The position numbers and the translations under genes are program-made. Shown piece by piece: positions 1 through 12,528 of a DNA stretch of 64,000 nucleotides. The DNA lies in NCBI RefSeq assembly GCF_000002595.2, contig NC_057006.1, positions 8,167,325-8,231,324 of the forward strand, written 5' to 3'. The notes under the pieces were generated by a model. That model saw nothing but the letters and a program-made list of their open reading frames with translations. It was not told the origin of the DNA and did no database searches. Numbering within the stretch: position 1 is the stretch's first letter; each line of letters starts with the position of its first letter. The stretch comes from Chlamydomonas reinhardtii. Its lineage: Eukaryota > Chlorophyta > Chlorophyceae > Chlamydomonadales > Chlamydomonadaceae.

Positions 1-222
1 TCGTTACATGTTTGTCAGTTTCTAAGCATTTGCCCTTCGCTTAGTTAGAAGGCCCGTCTCAGGAGTTCGGCTTTTGCTTGCACCGCGACTTGCACCGCAT
101 ACTTACAGTTGCTCGAGCAAAATCTGCGGATCCGTTGAAGGCCACGCTGACATATAGCATTTGCGAACACTTCGGGCGATAGAAACTCTTAGCACCGTCC
201 ATCAATCAAACAGTACTGACGA
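1..222. other. Left edge, no gene recognised
   Basis: This stretch has no convincing coding exon on either strand. It probably holds the promoter and 5' UTR of the methyltransferase gene whose first ATG is at 223. No TATA-like box or known regulatory motif stands out. Confidence 0.4.
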
Positions 223-2544
223 ATGCAGTCCACGCTTCCTTCCTGTTCCTCACGGAACGTGTTCGGAGCGAAGCGGCAAGCGCGTGCTGGTCGCGTGGTC
301 GTTCGTGCTGAAACAGCTGCTCGGGACAAGCCGGCGTGGACTGGTACGTGGCGCGGAGTCCCAGCACCACCACCGTCCGGCCACTGTCCGGCCGGTCTTT
401 GCACCTGCCTTGGCATTGCAAACATAGCTCCGCACGACCCTCACTTCACATGATTGCGAGCTATCGTTGTGAATCATGCAAGCGGTGGTGCCCTCCCCAC
501 CATCCTGCACGGGAAGGGGATGCCCGAGGCGGACACTTCAGCCGGTACACGTACACAGCACACGGCGCGCACCGGCAGGGGCCAGCTACCCTCCACAATC
601 CCTCCAACCCCCCTCCTAAATACGCCCCCCCCAGGTGACTCGGTTCTGTCCAGGGTGGTCAACTGGGCCATTGACACGCCAGCCCTGTACGGCGCCATGA
701 AGGTGCTGGCCAAGAACGTGAGTCATATAAGGCAGCCTGGGGGGCATGATGCGGGCCGGCAGGGGGAAGAAAGGGGCGTGATTGTGCGTGTTTCGGAAAG
801 CAGAAAGGGAGGGGGCTGGCAGATGGCCATGGGAGCCAGGAGTATGAAGTGCCGCCGACAGGGTGGTCGCCGACAGGGTTGCCGCCCGCAGGGTGGAGCA
901 GCACACCGTGTGTCGATGCAATTTGGAATTAGGGGGATGGCACACGGCACGCACTGGGGTGGCATCCGGTGATACGTGCGGCGCCAAAGGTCACCGGACC
1001 GGATGCAGCAGAGTTTGCAGAGGATGGCGTCGCAACTATTGCTGGCGGCGATGGATTGCGTGACGGCTGGGGAAGGACGAAGGAGGTGACCTGGTTGTAG
1101 CTGAGGCTACCGTCCAGGGAAAGGAGGTACGGGATCCCCGTCCCCTCTGGGGCCCGTGCACCTAGCCCTCCACAACACCCGTTTCTTGCCCGGCGATGCT
1201 GCTGCCACCACCGGTGCCCCGCCCGCCTCACAACAAAATGTTCCTGTGATTACAAACACGCACACATACACCCACACACACACACACACACGCACACGCA
1301 CAACACAATCACCCTATACCCACAGGCCATGAAGAACTCGGCTGAGAGCCGCGGCGTCAAGTGGGACGCACACGTCAAGGAAATGGAGAAGCTCAAGGAG
1401 GTGCGCGTGTGCGTGTGGGTGGGTGTGTGGGTGTAAGTGTGTGGGTGTGGGTGTGTGGGTGTGGGTGTGTGGATGTATGTGGGTACACATACAATCACGC
1501 CCACTTCCTGCACCTGCCTTCCAACCTTTCCCGCATCTCCACCCATCTCCCCCAGCATTCCCCCGCCCCCTCACTCTCCTCCTCCCCACCTCCCTCCCCA
1601 CCCCCAGCTGGAGGCCATCAAGTCTGAGCTGGAGGACCCGGGCCTGCAGCCCTACCCCGACTACTACCTCAAGCCCTTCCACGCCTACGAGACCGGCAAC
1701 CTGGAGTGGCTGGCGGCGTGGGAGGTGCAGCCCGCCACGTACGCCATGGGCATTCGCACCTTCAAGGTATAGGTAGCTGCGTGTGTCGTGGCTTTGTTAT
1801 ATTGCGTGTGTGTGTGTGTGGTTGTGTTTTGGAGTGTGTATGTATGTATGCATTTACGCGTGTGTGGTGGGAAAGCACGAAGGGAGAGGGCCGTGAGCAC
1901 ACTCATGCGTGCCATTATGACGCCGTTCTTGTCCCTCCCCCCACTACCGCCGCCAGGACCACCCGGACTGGAGCGCTGAGAAGTGCTTTGTGGAGATGCG
2001 CAGCCGCCAGACCGACACCATCAAGGTTCGAGGGGGGTGAGGGAATGGCACGGGGGGGAGAGAGGGCTTTGTCCGAGCCAGAATTAGGTCCCAATAGTCA
2101 GAGAATGGGGTGGGGGGAAGCGAGAGGGTGCCAAGAGGGGGAGCCAGTGGGCGTGCTAGCGAGGGGAGCGAGAGGAGAAAGAGGCGTTGTGGTTGCGGGG
2201 ATGTTGGGCAGCAGCCCGGTCTTACAGGTGGCAGCCAGCCAGGGTAAGGGGGGCAGCAGGTGTCAAACCGCAGACCATCTCGAACCTCGGTGCCCTCCAC
2301 CCGGTTGAGCCCCCCAACCCGCCCTGCACCTCCGCTTGCCCCTCCCGTCCTCCTCCTGCGCCTCCTTAATCTGCCCCTCCTTCTCCCGCGCCTCCTCAAC
2401 CTGCCCTCCTCCCTCCCCTGCCCCTCCCGTCCCCTTCCCCCTTCAGTCCTACCACGCGCAGCACGGGCTGCCTCTGCCCCGCCGCATTGTGGACATGGGC
2501 TGCTCAACCGGCATCTCCACAACCTGGTTCGCGCAGCAGGTGCG

Positions 2545-2585
<41 letters not shown>

Positions 2586-4823
2586 GGGTAGCACAATGGT
2601 AACGGGCGTGTGTGTATCGGTGTGGGAGTTCGCGAAGCCGCCGGGCCGGCGCTCTCCTGCACCTGCACCCTGCATCTGCGCCCTGGACTCCACGCAGCAT
2701 GTGCCACCGCAGGCCTGTCCCCCCACGCCCATGCAGCTGCCATGCACCCCCTCGCCCCTCGGTTTGGTCGGGGTTTGGGATCAATCTCCCGTCCTGCCCC
2801 CCCCCAGTGCCTCGGCAATTCCATGTTTCACTCAAACCGTTCGCATGAATGGCTACCCCTCCCCCCCCCCCCAAAAGATTGCCTGCCATCTACCTTTCCC
2901 TTAGCTGGTCATGAATGCAACCCCCCCTCCTCCATGATGCCGCCATGCCCCTCCTCCCCCATGCCGCCATGCCGCCATGCCGCGCTGCAGTTCCCCGACA
3001 CGGACGGCCCCATCGTGGGCCTGGACCTGTCGCCCTACATGCTGGCGGTGGCGGAGTGGGAGCGCAGGAGGCAGCAGCAGCAGCAGGCGGCCAACCAGCC
3101 GGTGAGGGCTGAGGAGAGGGGGTTGCAAGGTTAAAAACCATTGGGAACAGGATACGAGCAGGGGAATCAGGGGAACAACCGTCCTCTGAACAACCGTCCT
3201 CTGGGTTGTGTGGGCTGTCCGGGACGTGTGGGATGTGCAGCCCCCGCCACCGCCCCCGCCCCCAACACATGCATCCTTCCCATCTTGTTCAAGCTGTCTC
3301 GTCGTACTCTTGTTCCCCCTCCTGCCTATATCTCTCCCCCCCCCTCTGTCAGCGCTCCGCCCCCATCAAGTACGTTCACGGCCTGGCGGAGAAGAGCCCC
3401 TTCGGCGCGGCCTCCCAGGACATGGTGAGGGAGGAGGGGGGTGGGTGGGAGGGGGGTGGTGGGAGAAGGAGGGGAGAGGGGAATTCCATAGCAAATTCTC
3501 TCGCGTTGCATGTCGTGTGGCATGTCGTCTGCCTGCTTTTGGCGTGAATTGCAATCTTTTCGCCGCTCATTGCTACACCGTTGGTTGCCTCACATGCTCA
3601 CCTGCGTAACTCGCCCGGGCCCTGGGGTTGTGTGCACAGGTGGTGTTCAACTTCGTCATTCACGAGTGCCCGCAGGTGCGTCGCTCGCGCACACCGAAGC
3701 GCGCACGCACGTTGACACCCTTGCACCATCGCCGCACCAACACCACCCATCGCATACACGGTCTTTGTGTTCGCCACTTCCCTTTCGTGCTCTTATTACA
3801 TCCCGTTTACCATCTACACCACTGTCTCCTCCACTAGTCATGCCTGGAACCCACTCCCGCGCAAACACACACACACACTCCTGCACCCACGCAGCACGCC
3901 ATTGACTCGTTCGTGTCTGAGGGCCTGCGCATCATCAAGCCCAACGGCGTACTGTGCTTCATCGACAACAACCCCAAGTGAGCGAGGGAGCAGGCAGCAG
4001 GGAGGGGAGTAAGGGGGGTGGCAAGGTTGAAACGTTGGGAACAGACTACGTGGGGGGTAAGGGGGGTGGCAGGGTTGTACACATCGGGAACAGGGTGCAA
4101 GGGGGGTAAGGGGGGTAGGGGGAAGGAGCGGCAGCAGAAGTGCCTGTGTGCGCGATGTCGTGCCGTCGGCGCGGTGTGCTGCCGCCCCTCCCCCGTGTCT
4201 CTGCCCACATCCTTCCCTACCTCCTGGGAGTGGCGAAACCCACGTCCCCTTCCCCAACCTCAATCCTCTCGCCCACCTTCTCTCCCTCACCCTTTCCACC
4301 CCTCTCACCCGCTCCCACCCACCCCCCACCCACCCACCCACTGTTCCTGGCTACGCCTTCACTTCTTAAATAATCCACTTATGAATGTATCGGTAACCCC
4401 CCCACCCCACCCCACCCCCCACACACCGACACACACACGCACACGCACACACACGCCTCAGGTCCAAGACCATCCAGAACCTGCCCGCCCCCATCTTCAC
4501 GCTCATGAAGTCCACCGAGCCCTGGTCCGACGAGTACTACAGCTACGACCTGGAGGTGAGGGGAGGGGGAGGGGGAGGGGGAGCCGGGGAGGGGGGGCGG
4601 GGTGGTGGTTTGGAGGGGCCAGTGTCTGTCGCCACGACGACTCGCCAGCTGTGCCGATGTGCCTGGCTACAGTTTCACGACTTCTTACGGTAGTTAACCG
4701 CGAATGTGCCGCCCGCCCCCTTCCTCCCTCCCAAAGGCCGCCATGCGCGCCGCCGGCTTCCGCGAGGTGGTGACTGTGGAGACGGACCACCGCCACCGCT
4801 GTGTCATGGGCATCCGGCCCTAG
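223..4823 (+). CDS. Chloroplast-targeted class I SAM-dependent methyltransferase
   Basis: Twelve exons join in frame: 223-343, 635-717, 1326-1400, 1608-1766, 1957-2025, 2447-2539, 2991-3101, 3353-3424, 3640-3675, 3895-3977, 4462-4555, 4737-4823, giving about 360 residues. The N-terminus is rich in Ser, Arg and Ala and ends in VVVRA, a typical algal chloroplast transit peptide. The SAM-binding Rossmann signature is clear: motif I RIVDMGCSTG (exon 6) and the acidic loop GLDLSPYMLAVAE (exon 7), followed by VVFNFVIHECPQ and a strand with GVLCFIDNNP. Closely similar proteins are expected in cyanobacteria and plant plastids; the methyl acceptor cannot be told from sequence. All introns are GT-AG, several with GT or CA microsatellites. 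Start choice: first ATG followed by a plausible transit peptide. I am confident of the fold, not of the substrate. Confidence 0.88.
2541..2583. repeat. (GT)n microsatellite in intron 6
   Basis: A nearly pure GT run begins directly at the donor site of the methyltransferase intron 6. Shorter CA/GT runs occur in introns 2, 3 and 10 of the same gene. Confidence 0.9.
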
Positions 4824-5546
4824 GCGCCACCACCACCCCAAAAGGGCCCCCCTGTGAAGGAGGCGTAGGCAGTGGTGTGGGCAGAGGAGGCGGGGGCGGA
4901 GGCAGAGGAGGTGTGGGTGGTGCGCAGGATGTGCCCCGGCTGGGCGTGGAAGACTGGGGAGCTGTGATCACGGAGCTGTGATCTGGGCGGCTTGCTTTCA
5001 GCAGCAGCGGCAGCAACGGCAGTGCGCAGTAGCGGCCGTGGCAATAGCAGCTGTGGCAGTAGCGGCCGTGGCAATAGCAGACAGGGCAATAGCAGATGCG
5101 GCAATAGCAGACATGGCAGTAGCAGACGCTGCAGTAGCTGACGACGGCAGTGCGCAGTAGCAGCATTTTATCCTGTGGGGCTAGTGAGTGCAGTTGCCGG
5201 CTTTTGGGTTGACTGGAAGGCGCCGGTTGGAGTCAGCAGCTGGCTACGTGGAAGGGGGGCCGCAGGCAGAGCATGATTGCATCCAAAGGGGGTGCTTTTT
5301 TACATTTCATGGGTGTGGATTCGCCGGTTTGGAATGTGGTGTGGGTGGTGTGCCCGGTGAGTTTTGAATGCAGTGGGTGATCACAGATTTGTGGAATTGT
5401 AGGGGCGATGGCGGTGATCGTGGAAGTGACGTCACGTACTCGCCGAGAAGGCTGTCCGGACTCAGGCGCGTCAAGCTTTCTATGTCCTGAAGGATACGTT
5501 TTGCTAAACAGCTGGCGTCCCATTCTGAATGTAGTCTAATGAGATC
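4824..5546. other. 3' region of methyltransferase and upstream region of LRR gene
   Basis: No coding exon is recognised. The stretch holds the 3' UTR of the methyltransferase, a 15-bp minisatellite at 5025-5144, and presumably the promoter of the LRR gene starting at 5547. Confidence 0.5.
5025..5144. repeat. 15-bp minisatellite (about 8 copies)
   Basis: Imperfect head-to-tail copies of GGCAATAGCAGNNNN / GGCAGTAGCRGNNNN. The unit is a multiple of three and has no stop in one forward frame, so it also reads as a pentapeptide repeat of the type VAIAD. It lies after the methyltransferase stop codon, so it is probably untranslated. Confidence 0.85.
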
Positions 5547-8500
5547 ATGCAGGCCCAAGGGTGCCAAGATAGCTGTCGGTTTCGGCCCCCAGACCGAACG
5601 CCTGATATTTCGGGCGCCGCGCCGCGCGAGCCGCAGCCGGCTAGTGCGACCGCCGCTGCGACGCAGCAGTGGCAATGTAATGACAATGTGATGGCTGCTG
5701 CCGCGGCGACAGGGACCGCCGCAGCACCAGCGTCCGACGGTGCTGGAGTGCAGCCGCCGCAGCAGCAGCCTGCTTGGGGACCGCTGCGGACTGGCCGTAT
5801 TGACACTGACGACGACGAAGTGGGCGGCGGCGGCAGTAGCGACGACGAGAGCGGTGTCGACGACGGCGAGCGGAGCGGCGGCGGCAGTAGCGACGACGAG
5901 AGCGGTGTCGACGACGGCGAGCGGAGCGGCGGCGGCAGCAGTAGCTGCGGCGGCAGCTGGCGACCTTGCTGCCCGCAACTCGCGGCGGTGGGGTCGCCGG
6001 CAGCTGCAGCAGCAACAACAGCAGCAGCATGCGGCCGTGCCGGCGCGCAGCACCATGCGGACCCGGAGGGTCAGTCGTCGCCACGCCACCATCCACAGCA
6101 GTCGCAGCACGCGCCGCCGCCTGCTGACAGCCCGCACGCCGCCGACGGCGCCGGCAATGCCAGGGGCCGCAGGGGCGACGGCGGCGGCGGCGGGGGCGGC
6201 GGCAGCTCCGGCGATAACGGCCGCCGCCGCGGCGGGGCGGCCTCCTGCAGACAGTCGGCGGCGGCCTGCTGGCTGGAGCGTCAGCGCAGCAGCCTTCAGC
6301 GGCGGGCGCTGCCGGGCATTCTGGAAGCGTACCCCATCGGCGTGCGCGAGGCGCTCGACCCGGCCTCCCGCGCCGCCCTGCGCCTCACCTGCCGCGCCGC
6401 CCTGCACACCGTCGACGCCTTCGCAGACAACCTCCGCGCTCCTACCTTCTGCAACGGCCGCGCCGGCGGCGCCGCCAGCGGCGTCGCCAGTGGCGGCGGC
6501 GGGTGTAGCACCATCAGCCTGCTGGCTGCTCGCTGACGCCGGCGGCAGCGCCGTGCTGTTGGAGCTGGCGGCGGGCCTGAGCCCAGCAGGCATGAGCAGC
6601 ATCGCTGGAGGCGGGGGTGGTGGAGACGGCGGGGTTGGCGGTGGTGGCGGCGGTGCCACGATGGCACGGTTGCAGGCGGAGCGGGCCAGGCGCGTGTCGC
6701 TGGGCGAGATGGTGGCGGGGCTGCGGCGCATACTGCTGACCCGCGGCTGCAGGCCGGGCGGCGTGTTCATCGACCTGCAGGTGGGCGGGCGGGTGGGCGG
6801 GCGCGGCGGGTGGGGGCTTGTGCCGTGGTGTGTAGCAACGCAGGGGTTGTTGATGTGGCTTGGATCCGCCCGCGCGCCACGTGCTGCGCTGCTGTGGCAG
6901 GTGCAGCTGTCCACCAGGCGGGGTGCGTCAAAGCCGCGAAATGTGCCAGTACGGTACTCCCCGCCGCCAGCTGCGGCCCACCCCACCAACAAGACCACCA
7001 CAACCACATACACGCATGTGCTTCTGTCGCTGCCGCTCAACCCACACACACAGGACAAGGTGGAGGAGGAGCGGCAGGCGCGTGGGCTGGCAGCACTTGC
7101 GCTGTTGGCGGAGGCGAATGCACGAAATGCACGCGCGCTGGCAGCGGCCGCCGCGCCAGCGACTACAGCCGCCACTGCTACTACGGCGGCGGCGCCAGCT
7201 GCCGCAGCCGCAGCTACAGCCCTCGTACACGGTGGCGCAGTCCTGCCGCCGCCCAATGCTACTGCTGCTACTGCCGGTCACGACGTGGCGAGGCCAGCTG
7301 GCGGCAGCAACGCCGAACTTGCATCGCCCTTTGTGGCGCTGCCCTTACACAACAGCACCGGTGTTGAAGGCGACCCAGCCAGCAGCCCTCCTGGCAATGT
7401 CAGTGCGGCAACAGCAGCAGGAGCCGCCTGTCCTACTTGCCACGGCACCAGCAGCAGTGGCGGCGGCGATGGCAAGGGCAGCGCACGCGGCGGCAACCAC
7501 GGCGGTGCCGCTGGTGGTAATGGTCCCGCCGCCGGAGCTGCTGGTGCGGCTGTAGCAGCTGCTGCTGACCGTGGCGGCCCGCGGCAGCAGCAGCAACTGC
7601 CGCGCCTAGGCTCCTCACCACTTCGCCATACCCACCAGCAAAAACAGCAGCAGAAGCAGCAGCAGAAGCAGAAGCAGAAGCAACACTCGCTCCTGCTACC
7701 CTACCAGTCCTCATCAGCGGCAGGGCGGCAGAAGCGGCTGCTACTGCCGCGGAAGACGTCGGCGGAGCGGCTGCCATCGCCGCCGCCGCCGCCGCTGCCG
7801 CCGCCGCTGCCGCCCACCTCTTCCGGGGTGTCACGACTGCGCATCACCAACTTCTGCCTCACGCCCGGTGCACCGGCGACCGCAGTGGCGGCGGCGGCGC
7901 CGAACCTGACCAGCCTGACCCTATGCATGTGCAAGAGGTGCGTGCTGTGGTGTGCTATGCCGTGTACCGTGTGCCATCTGGCCAGCGGGTGAGTGCGTGT
8001 TTAGGGTTAGTTCCTAAGGGGGCCGTACGGCGGCATGGCACGGCATGGGGTCATTGAGTCAACCATGGGGTCACTGATGTCTCCATAATGTTCCCCTCCT
8101 GTCCGCTCTGGGCCCTCCACAGCATCTCAGGCCTGCCGGACGTCATCGCCGGCGCCAACGGCGGCGCCATCCGCGGCAGTCTGCGGCACCTGACGCTGCG
8201 CATGTGCGGCGGCTGGCCGGAGCCGCTGGGGCGCGCGCTGCAGAGCTGCAGCGCACTGCGGCACCTCACGCTGCCGCTGATTGTGAGGAGTTCCGGTAAA
8301 TGAAGTGGACAATCGCATCGTTGCATGATAGCGCCTACGGGCAGTTCAGCCGGTCTGTTCTGTCCGTGTGAGAATGGCTGGCAAATCATCCGCACGCAAT
8401 GTCAAGGTTGTGATGTGGTTGCACTTGTTATGTGTGCTTGTACTGCAAATAAGCTCGCTGCTGCTTGCTTGCGCCTGCGCCATGCCGCTGTTTGGTTACT

Positions 8501-11076
8501 GGGCCGAGTCCCTCGTGGCGCAGGGGGACCACGTGGCATCAGGAGCCATTGATGCGCTACGGCGGCTGACCCAGGTGAGGCCGGGTACCGTACGCATGCA
8601 CCAGCGTTGGTGATGGATTAGAAGCTTACACCAGCTCCTCCCTCTTTCCTCCGCACAACGTGATGCCCCTCACCTCTCGGCTTCCTGACCTTTGCCCACT
8701 CCGCCAACGTATTCCCCAAAGCACTATTCCTCATAGCACTCCTGCACCCAACCACCAACAACCTTGTTGCTTGTCCACGAGCCCTTTAAATTGAAACGTA
8801 TGGTATGGCATGCGCTGCAGCTGCGGTCGCTGGACCTGTCCCCCGCCGGCCCCAGCCGCCGCGCCGCCGCCGCCGCCGCCGCCGCCATGGTGGCTCTGAC
8901 GGGGCTGACGCGGCTGATGGCCAATGAGGCGTCGCTGGCGGCGGTGGCGCCGGCACTCCGGCACCTGCGCGGCCTGCGGGTGAGAGCGAGTATGCATGCA
9001 AAAGTGAGGTAGGAGGGCATGGCGTGAAGGTTACAATGGCTGTTGCTGTGACCGGCGCTGTCCGAAGATGTATTTTGAAAGGATTGCTAAGGGTTGCCAA
9101 GAAAGCCTCCATGCCTTGTGGGTCAGTGCCGCTCTTTAGCTAGGCATCCACGCAAATGCACAGGTACTGGGCGTGGGGCCCTACTGCTGCACGGACCGCG
9201 AGGTCAACGCCCTGGCGGCGTTGACCGGGCTCACCTGGCTGCGCGTGCTGCGCGTGAAGCTGCCGGCATCTGCGCCCCTGCTGGGCCCGGGCGGTGCCAG
9301 CGCGCTGCTCGCCCTGCGGGCCGCGGGGCAGCAGCCGCCGCCGCCGCTGTACCTGCCGCCGCACGCGGGCTGCCATCCCAATGTGCCGCCCGGGCACCAG
9401 CAGCACCCACTGCAGCAACAGCAGCAGCAGCAGGCGGCCGGGGTTTTGGAGGGTGCAGGCCCCGGCGGCGGTGCTGCGGTTGGCACTGCGCCACCCGAGC
9501 CCCTGCTGCCCACAGCCGCAGCAACCGGGAGCAGAGGCGGAGGTGGAGGCGGCAGCAACACCAGTAGCGCTCTGACTGGTAGCAGCGGAAGCGGCGGTGG
9601 TGGAGGCGGCGGCGGCGGGCTTCATGGCGGCAGTAGCGTGGCAGTTCCGCTGCCTCCAGCCCTCGAGGAACTGCTCATCGAGGGCGGCGCCGCCCCTGCC
9701 GTACTCGCGGCCCTTGACGTACCGCCCACCCTCCGTACACTCTTCGCCGACATTGTCGTACCGTACGACGAGTACTGCGACGAGGACGTGGCGCTACTGC
9801 CGGCGGCGGCCGCCGCGTTGGCGGCGGCTGTAGCACGCTTCTCCGGCGGCCGCCTGGGCCCTGACCTCAGCCTGGAAATCCGCGGCCCGACCGATGTGGG
9901 TCGGCTGGCGCCGCCGCCGGGTTGCCTGGCCGGGCACGGCGTGTGGATGTCGGCTCTTGGGCTGCTGGGGGGCCTGCGGCGGCTGTGCCTGTGCGGCTTG
10001 GCACTGGATGAGGTGGACACGGCGGCTCTGGCGGCGGCCGTGCCGGCCTCGCTGCAGGTGCGTTTGGAGTGTTTTTGGTGTTTGGTGCTGCATGTACGGC
10101 GGGTGATGTGGGTACTGTGGGTGTTGTCAGGAAGCTGCTTGCCGCTTGCGGCTGCTGTCAGGAAGCAGTGGTTGGCGTACCGCGTTCCTCCAGCCACACA
10201 GCCGCACACGGCATGGCGCATGCGGTGTTATGCGTCTGCTGCCCGCCCTAGCCGCCGCCCTCGCTGCTGTCCATCGGCATACCAACATACACACCACGGT
10301 GTTGAAGAGCACAAGGGGAGACAAAACCCGGAACCAGTGTGTGTTTGTATGTCCCCATGCGCTGCCCAGGAGTTGCTGCTGGAGGACTGCTCGCTGCCGC
10401 TGACGGCTGTGGGCTGCCTGGCGCCGCTGGGGGCACGGGGAGCAGGGGGCGGGGGGCTGAGGTATCTGCAGCTGAGCCATGCGGAGGAGTGGAACGACGA
10501 GGCAGCGGTGAGGCCGGGGCCGAGGGAGGGGCGGCCGGGGCTTGCCGTGGAGCGGCTGGCGTGCGTGTTGGGAACTTGACGCAATCCACCATGCACCAAT
10601 GCTTGCCTGCTACTGCGACTGCTTGGGTAATGTGGTACGTACTCGCCACAGCCACACGCCTCTCAACCACACCGCAATGGGCCCGGTGCCGCCAACGGCT
10701 ACAGGTCCGGGGTGTGCTGCTGGCGGTGCTGTGCGCCATGCCGCGGCTGCAGCGGCTGGGCTTCGGCTGCGCCCTGTCGCCGGCCGTGCGGTGTGCGCTG
10801 CGCTGGCTGCGTGGCGAGGCCCTTCAGCGCCTGGGCCGTGACCCGGAGGTAGTCGAAGAGCCAGAGGATTCGGAGCTGGGCGAGGAGGCCTTTGAGGAGG
10901 ATCTGGATCGAGAGCTGTATGACGGGGATCACGGCGGGCTGGGTCTGCCGGGGGGCGGGCGGGAGGTGGCGGGGCTACTGGCGGCGGTGGGGTTGCAGCT
11001 GGGCAGCGAGCGGGGCGTCGGCGAGGAGGAGGAAGGGCACGAGGAGGAGGGGGTTGACGTTGAACCAATCCCGTAA
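5547..11076 (+). CDS. Leucine-rich-repeat (F-box-like) protein
   Basis: Probable exons: 5547 to about 6502, about 6549-6780, 7054-7937, 8123-8282, a short exon ending at 8574 (best acceptor 8524), 8821-8979, 9164-10057, 10370-10507, 10705-11076. All junctions from 6780 on keep phase; the 6.5 kb junction and the start of the fifth exon are unresolved, because the best 6.5 kb fit is a 46-nt intron. Exon 1 holds an acidic Ser/Asp repeat, then LDPASRAALRLTCRAAL, which resembles the F-box-like lead of algal LRR proteins. Later exons encode RNI-type leucine-rich repeats such as LRHLTLRMCGGW, LRSLDLS, LRRLCLCGLALDEVDTAAL and LQRLGFGCAL. Long Ala/Gln/Gly/Pro linkers separate the repeats. A role as a substrate adaptor of an SCF ubiquitin ligase is an inference. 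Stop TAA at 11074-11076. Confidence 0.7.
5824..5925. repeat. 51-bp in-frame tandem duplication in LRR gene
   Basis: Two essentially identical 51-bp units, each encoding a 17-residue acidic block with the core SSDDESGVDDGERS. The length keeps the frame, and the identity of the copies points to a recent duplication. Confidence 0.85.
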
Positions 11077-12528
11077 GGAAACAGTCGCGTGGCAAGGAGA
11101 ACTGCAGCTGCATAAGCGAGTCGTTGTACGAGGAGGAGGGGGGATGATGGAGGGAGGGAGGGGAGGGAAGTGCTGTTGGCGCTGTATAGTGTGGGAAGGG
11201 CGGAAGGCTGGGGGGGGGGCGGGCGCAGCGATGTGTCATGTGTGGGGGCGGCGTGTGGAGTATGCAGGCATGATGCCGCGGTCTGCAGGGACGGCACGCG
11301 CTGTACGGCCGGACGGGCCGTCGACTGATCAACCTGTTTTGCTGCTGAGGTACCGTGCCCGTTGTCGGCGTTGATCTGCAGTGTATGACCCGCTGACTAG
11401 GTGCGACTGTGTATGTGGCTGGGTAAGACTGGCTGACGAACTGGTCACCAGATCAAGCATTCGGTAGCGGTAAAGACGTAGCGGTAAAGACGTAGCGGTA
11501 AAGACGTCTTGCGCTGTTGCGCTAGAGCAGTTGTTGAGGCGGATTCGCAGATGGGACAGACTTGCGTGGATTGGTGCATGTCCCATGCCCCACTGACGCT
11601 GGCTGTTGCGACGGTCTTGGAATATCGAGAGCTACGCCCCATCAATCCAAAGCACTCACTCATACGCCGCACATTTTGTTGATCCGTGTGCTGGTGTCCG
11701 TGTGCTGGTGTTTGTAAGCGCCAGCATTCAGACGCAGGTCGCACACGTCCTCATACTGTTGCAACACAAATACATGAACAGTGGGCTCACAGGCATTGCA
11801 TGGCAAACATACCACGCTGCGTTGCCTCCGCTCCTCCCTCCTAGCAAGCATGTAAACGCGGCCTCTGAATTCTGAAGCTGTAGGTGCTTCGAGCTTTCAT
11901 GTCAACACACACACGCACATGAACACGCGTACCGCTTTCTCTCATCCCATCAAAGTACAGACAAGAAACAATGTGTGCACGGTGTTCTTCTCTTGCTCCT
12001 CGCAGTCTCATGCCTCCTGCCCCGCCTGCCCGGCCGGCAAAACAGTGAGCAACGCCACCCAGTCGCACCAGTCTGAGGCCCTAATGCAGCAGCAGCAACT
12101 CACCTAAAACTGCATGCACTGCCAAACGCGGCTCAACGCGGCTCGCGAGCCTCTCCGCCTTGCGCCTGTCACATCACTGGCGCACACATCGACCCGGGGG
12201 TCTCAACGTCGGCGCTCACCCCAGCAGCGCAACACCGCTGAGCGGCCGCCCAGAGGGCCCCTGACGCCGCTACCAAGCGCCACCTGCCTCGTCGCAGCCC
12301 TGCCTGCCAAGCGCCCCCCCAACACCAACACCAACTCTTCCATGATGGCCGCAACCCGGTCGTGTGTTGCGCCATGGTACCTCCCAAGTGCTCCCTCAAA
12401 CAACAGCTCTCCAAATTAGCCGGCTCCATCCTTTAGCCCAAGCTCACACTTCTCATACTCAGCTGCAGCCTTCCATCAGCTGGCGCAACTCGCAGCTACC
12501 AACGTGACACTCTGTCGACTCGAGCTGT
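11077..12528. other. Convergent intergenic region (3' UTRs)
   Basis: This lies between the stop of the LRR gene (+) and the stop of the PEPM-like gene (-). It should hold both 3' UTRs. Candidate TGTAA polyadenylation signals on the + strand occur near 11714 and 11850. No additional gene is supported. Confidence 0.5.
11464..11505. repeat. 14-bp perfect triplicate
   Basis: Three perfect head-to-tail copies of GTAGCGGTAAAGAC in the 3' flank of the LRR gene. Confidence 0.95.

Noticed and set aside
5307-7256. 649-codon open frame on the minus strand
   Set aside because: It is antisense to the LRR gene's Ala/Gly-rich exons, where high GC removes stops in all frames. It has no domain and crosses a real intron.
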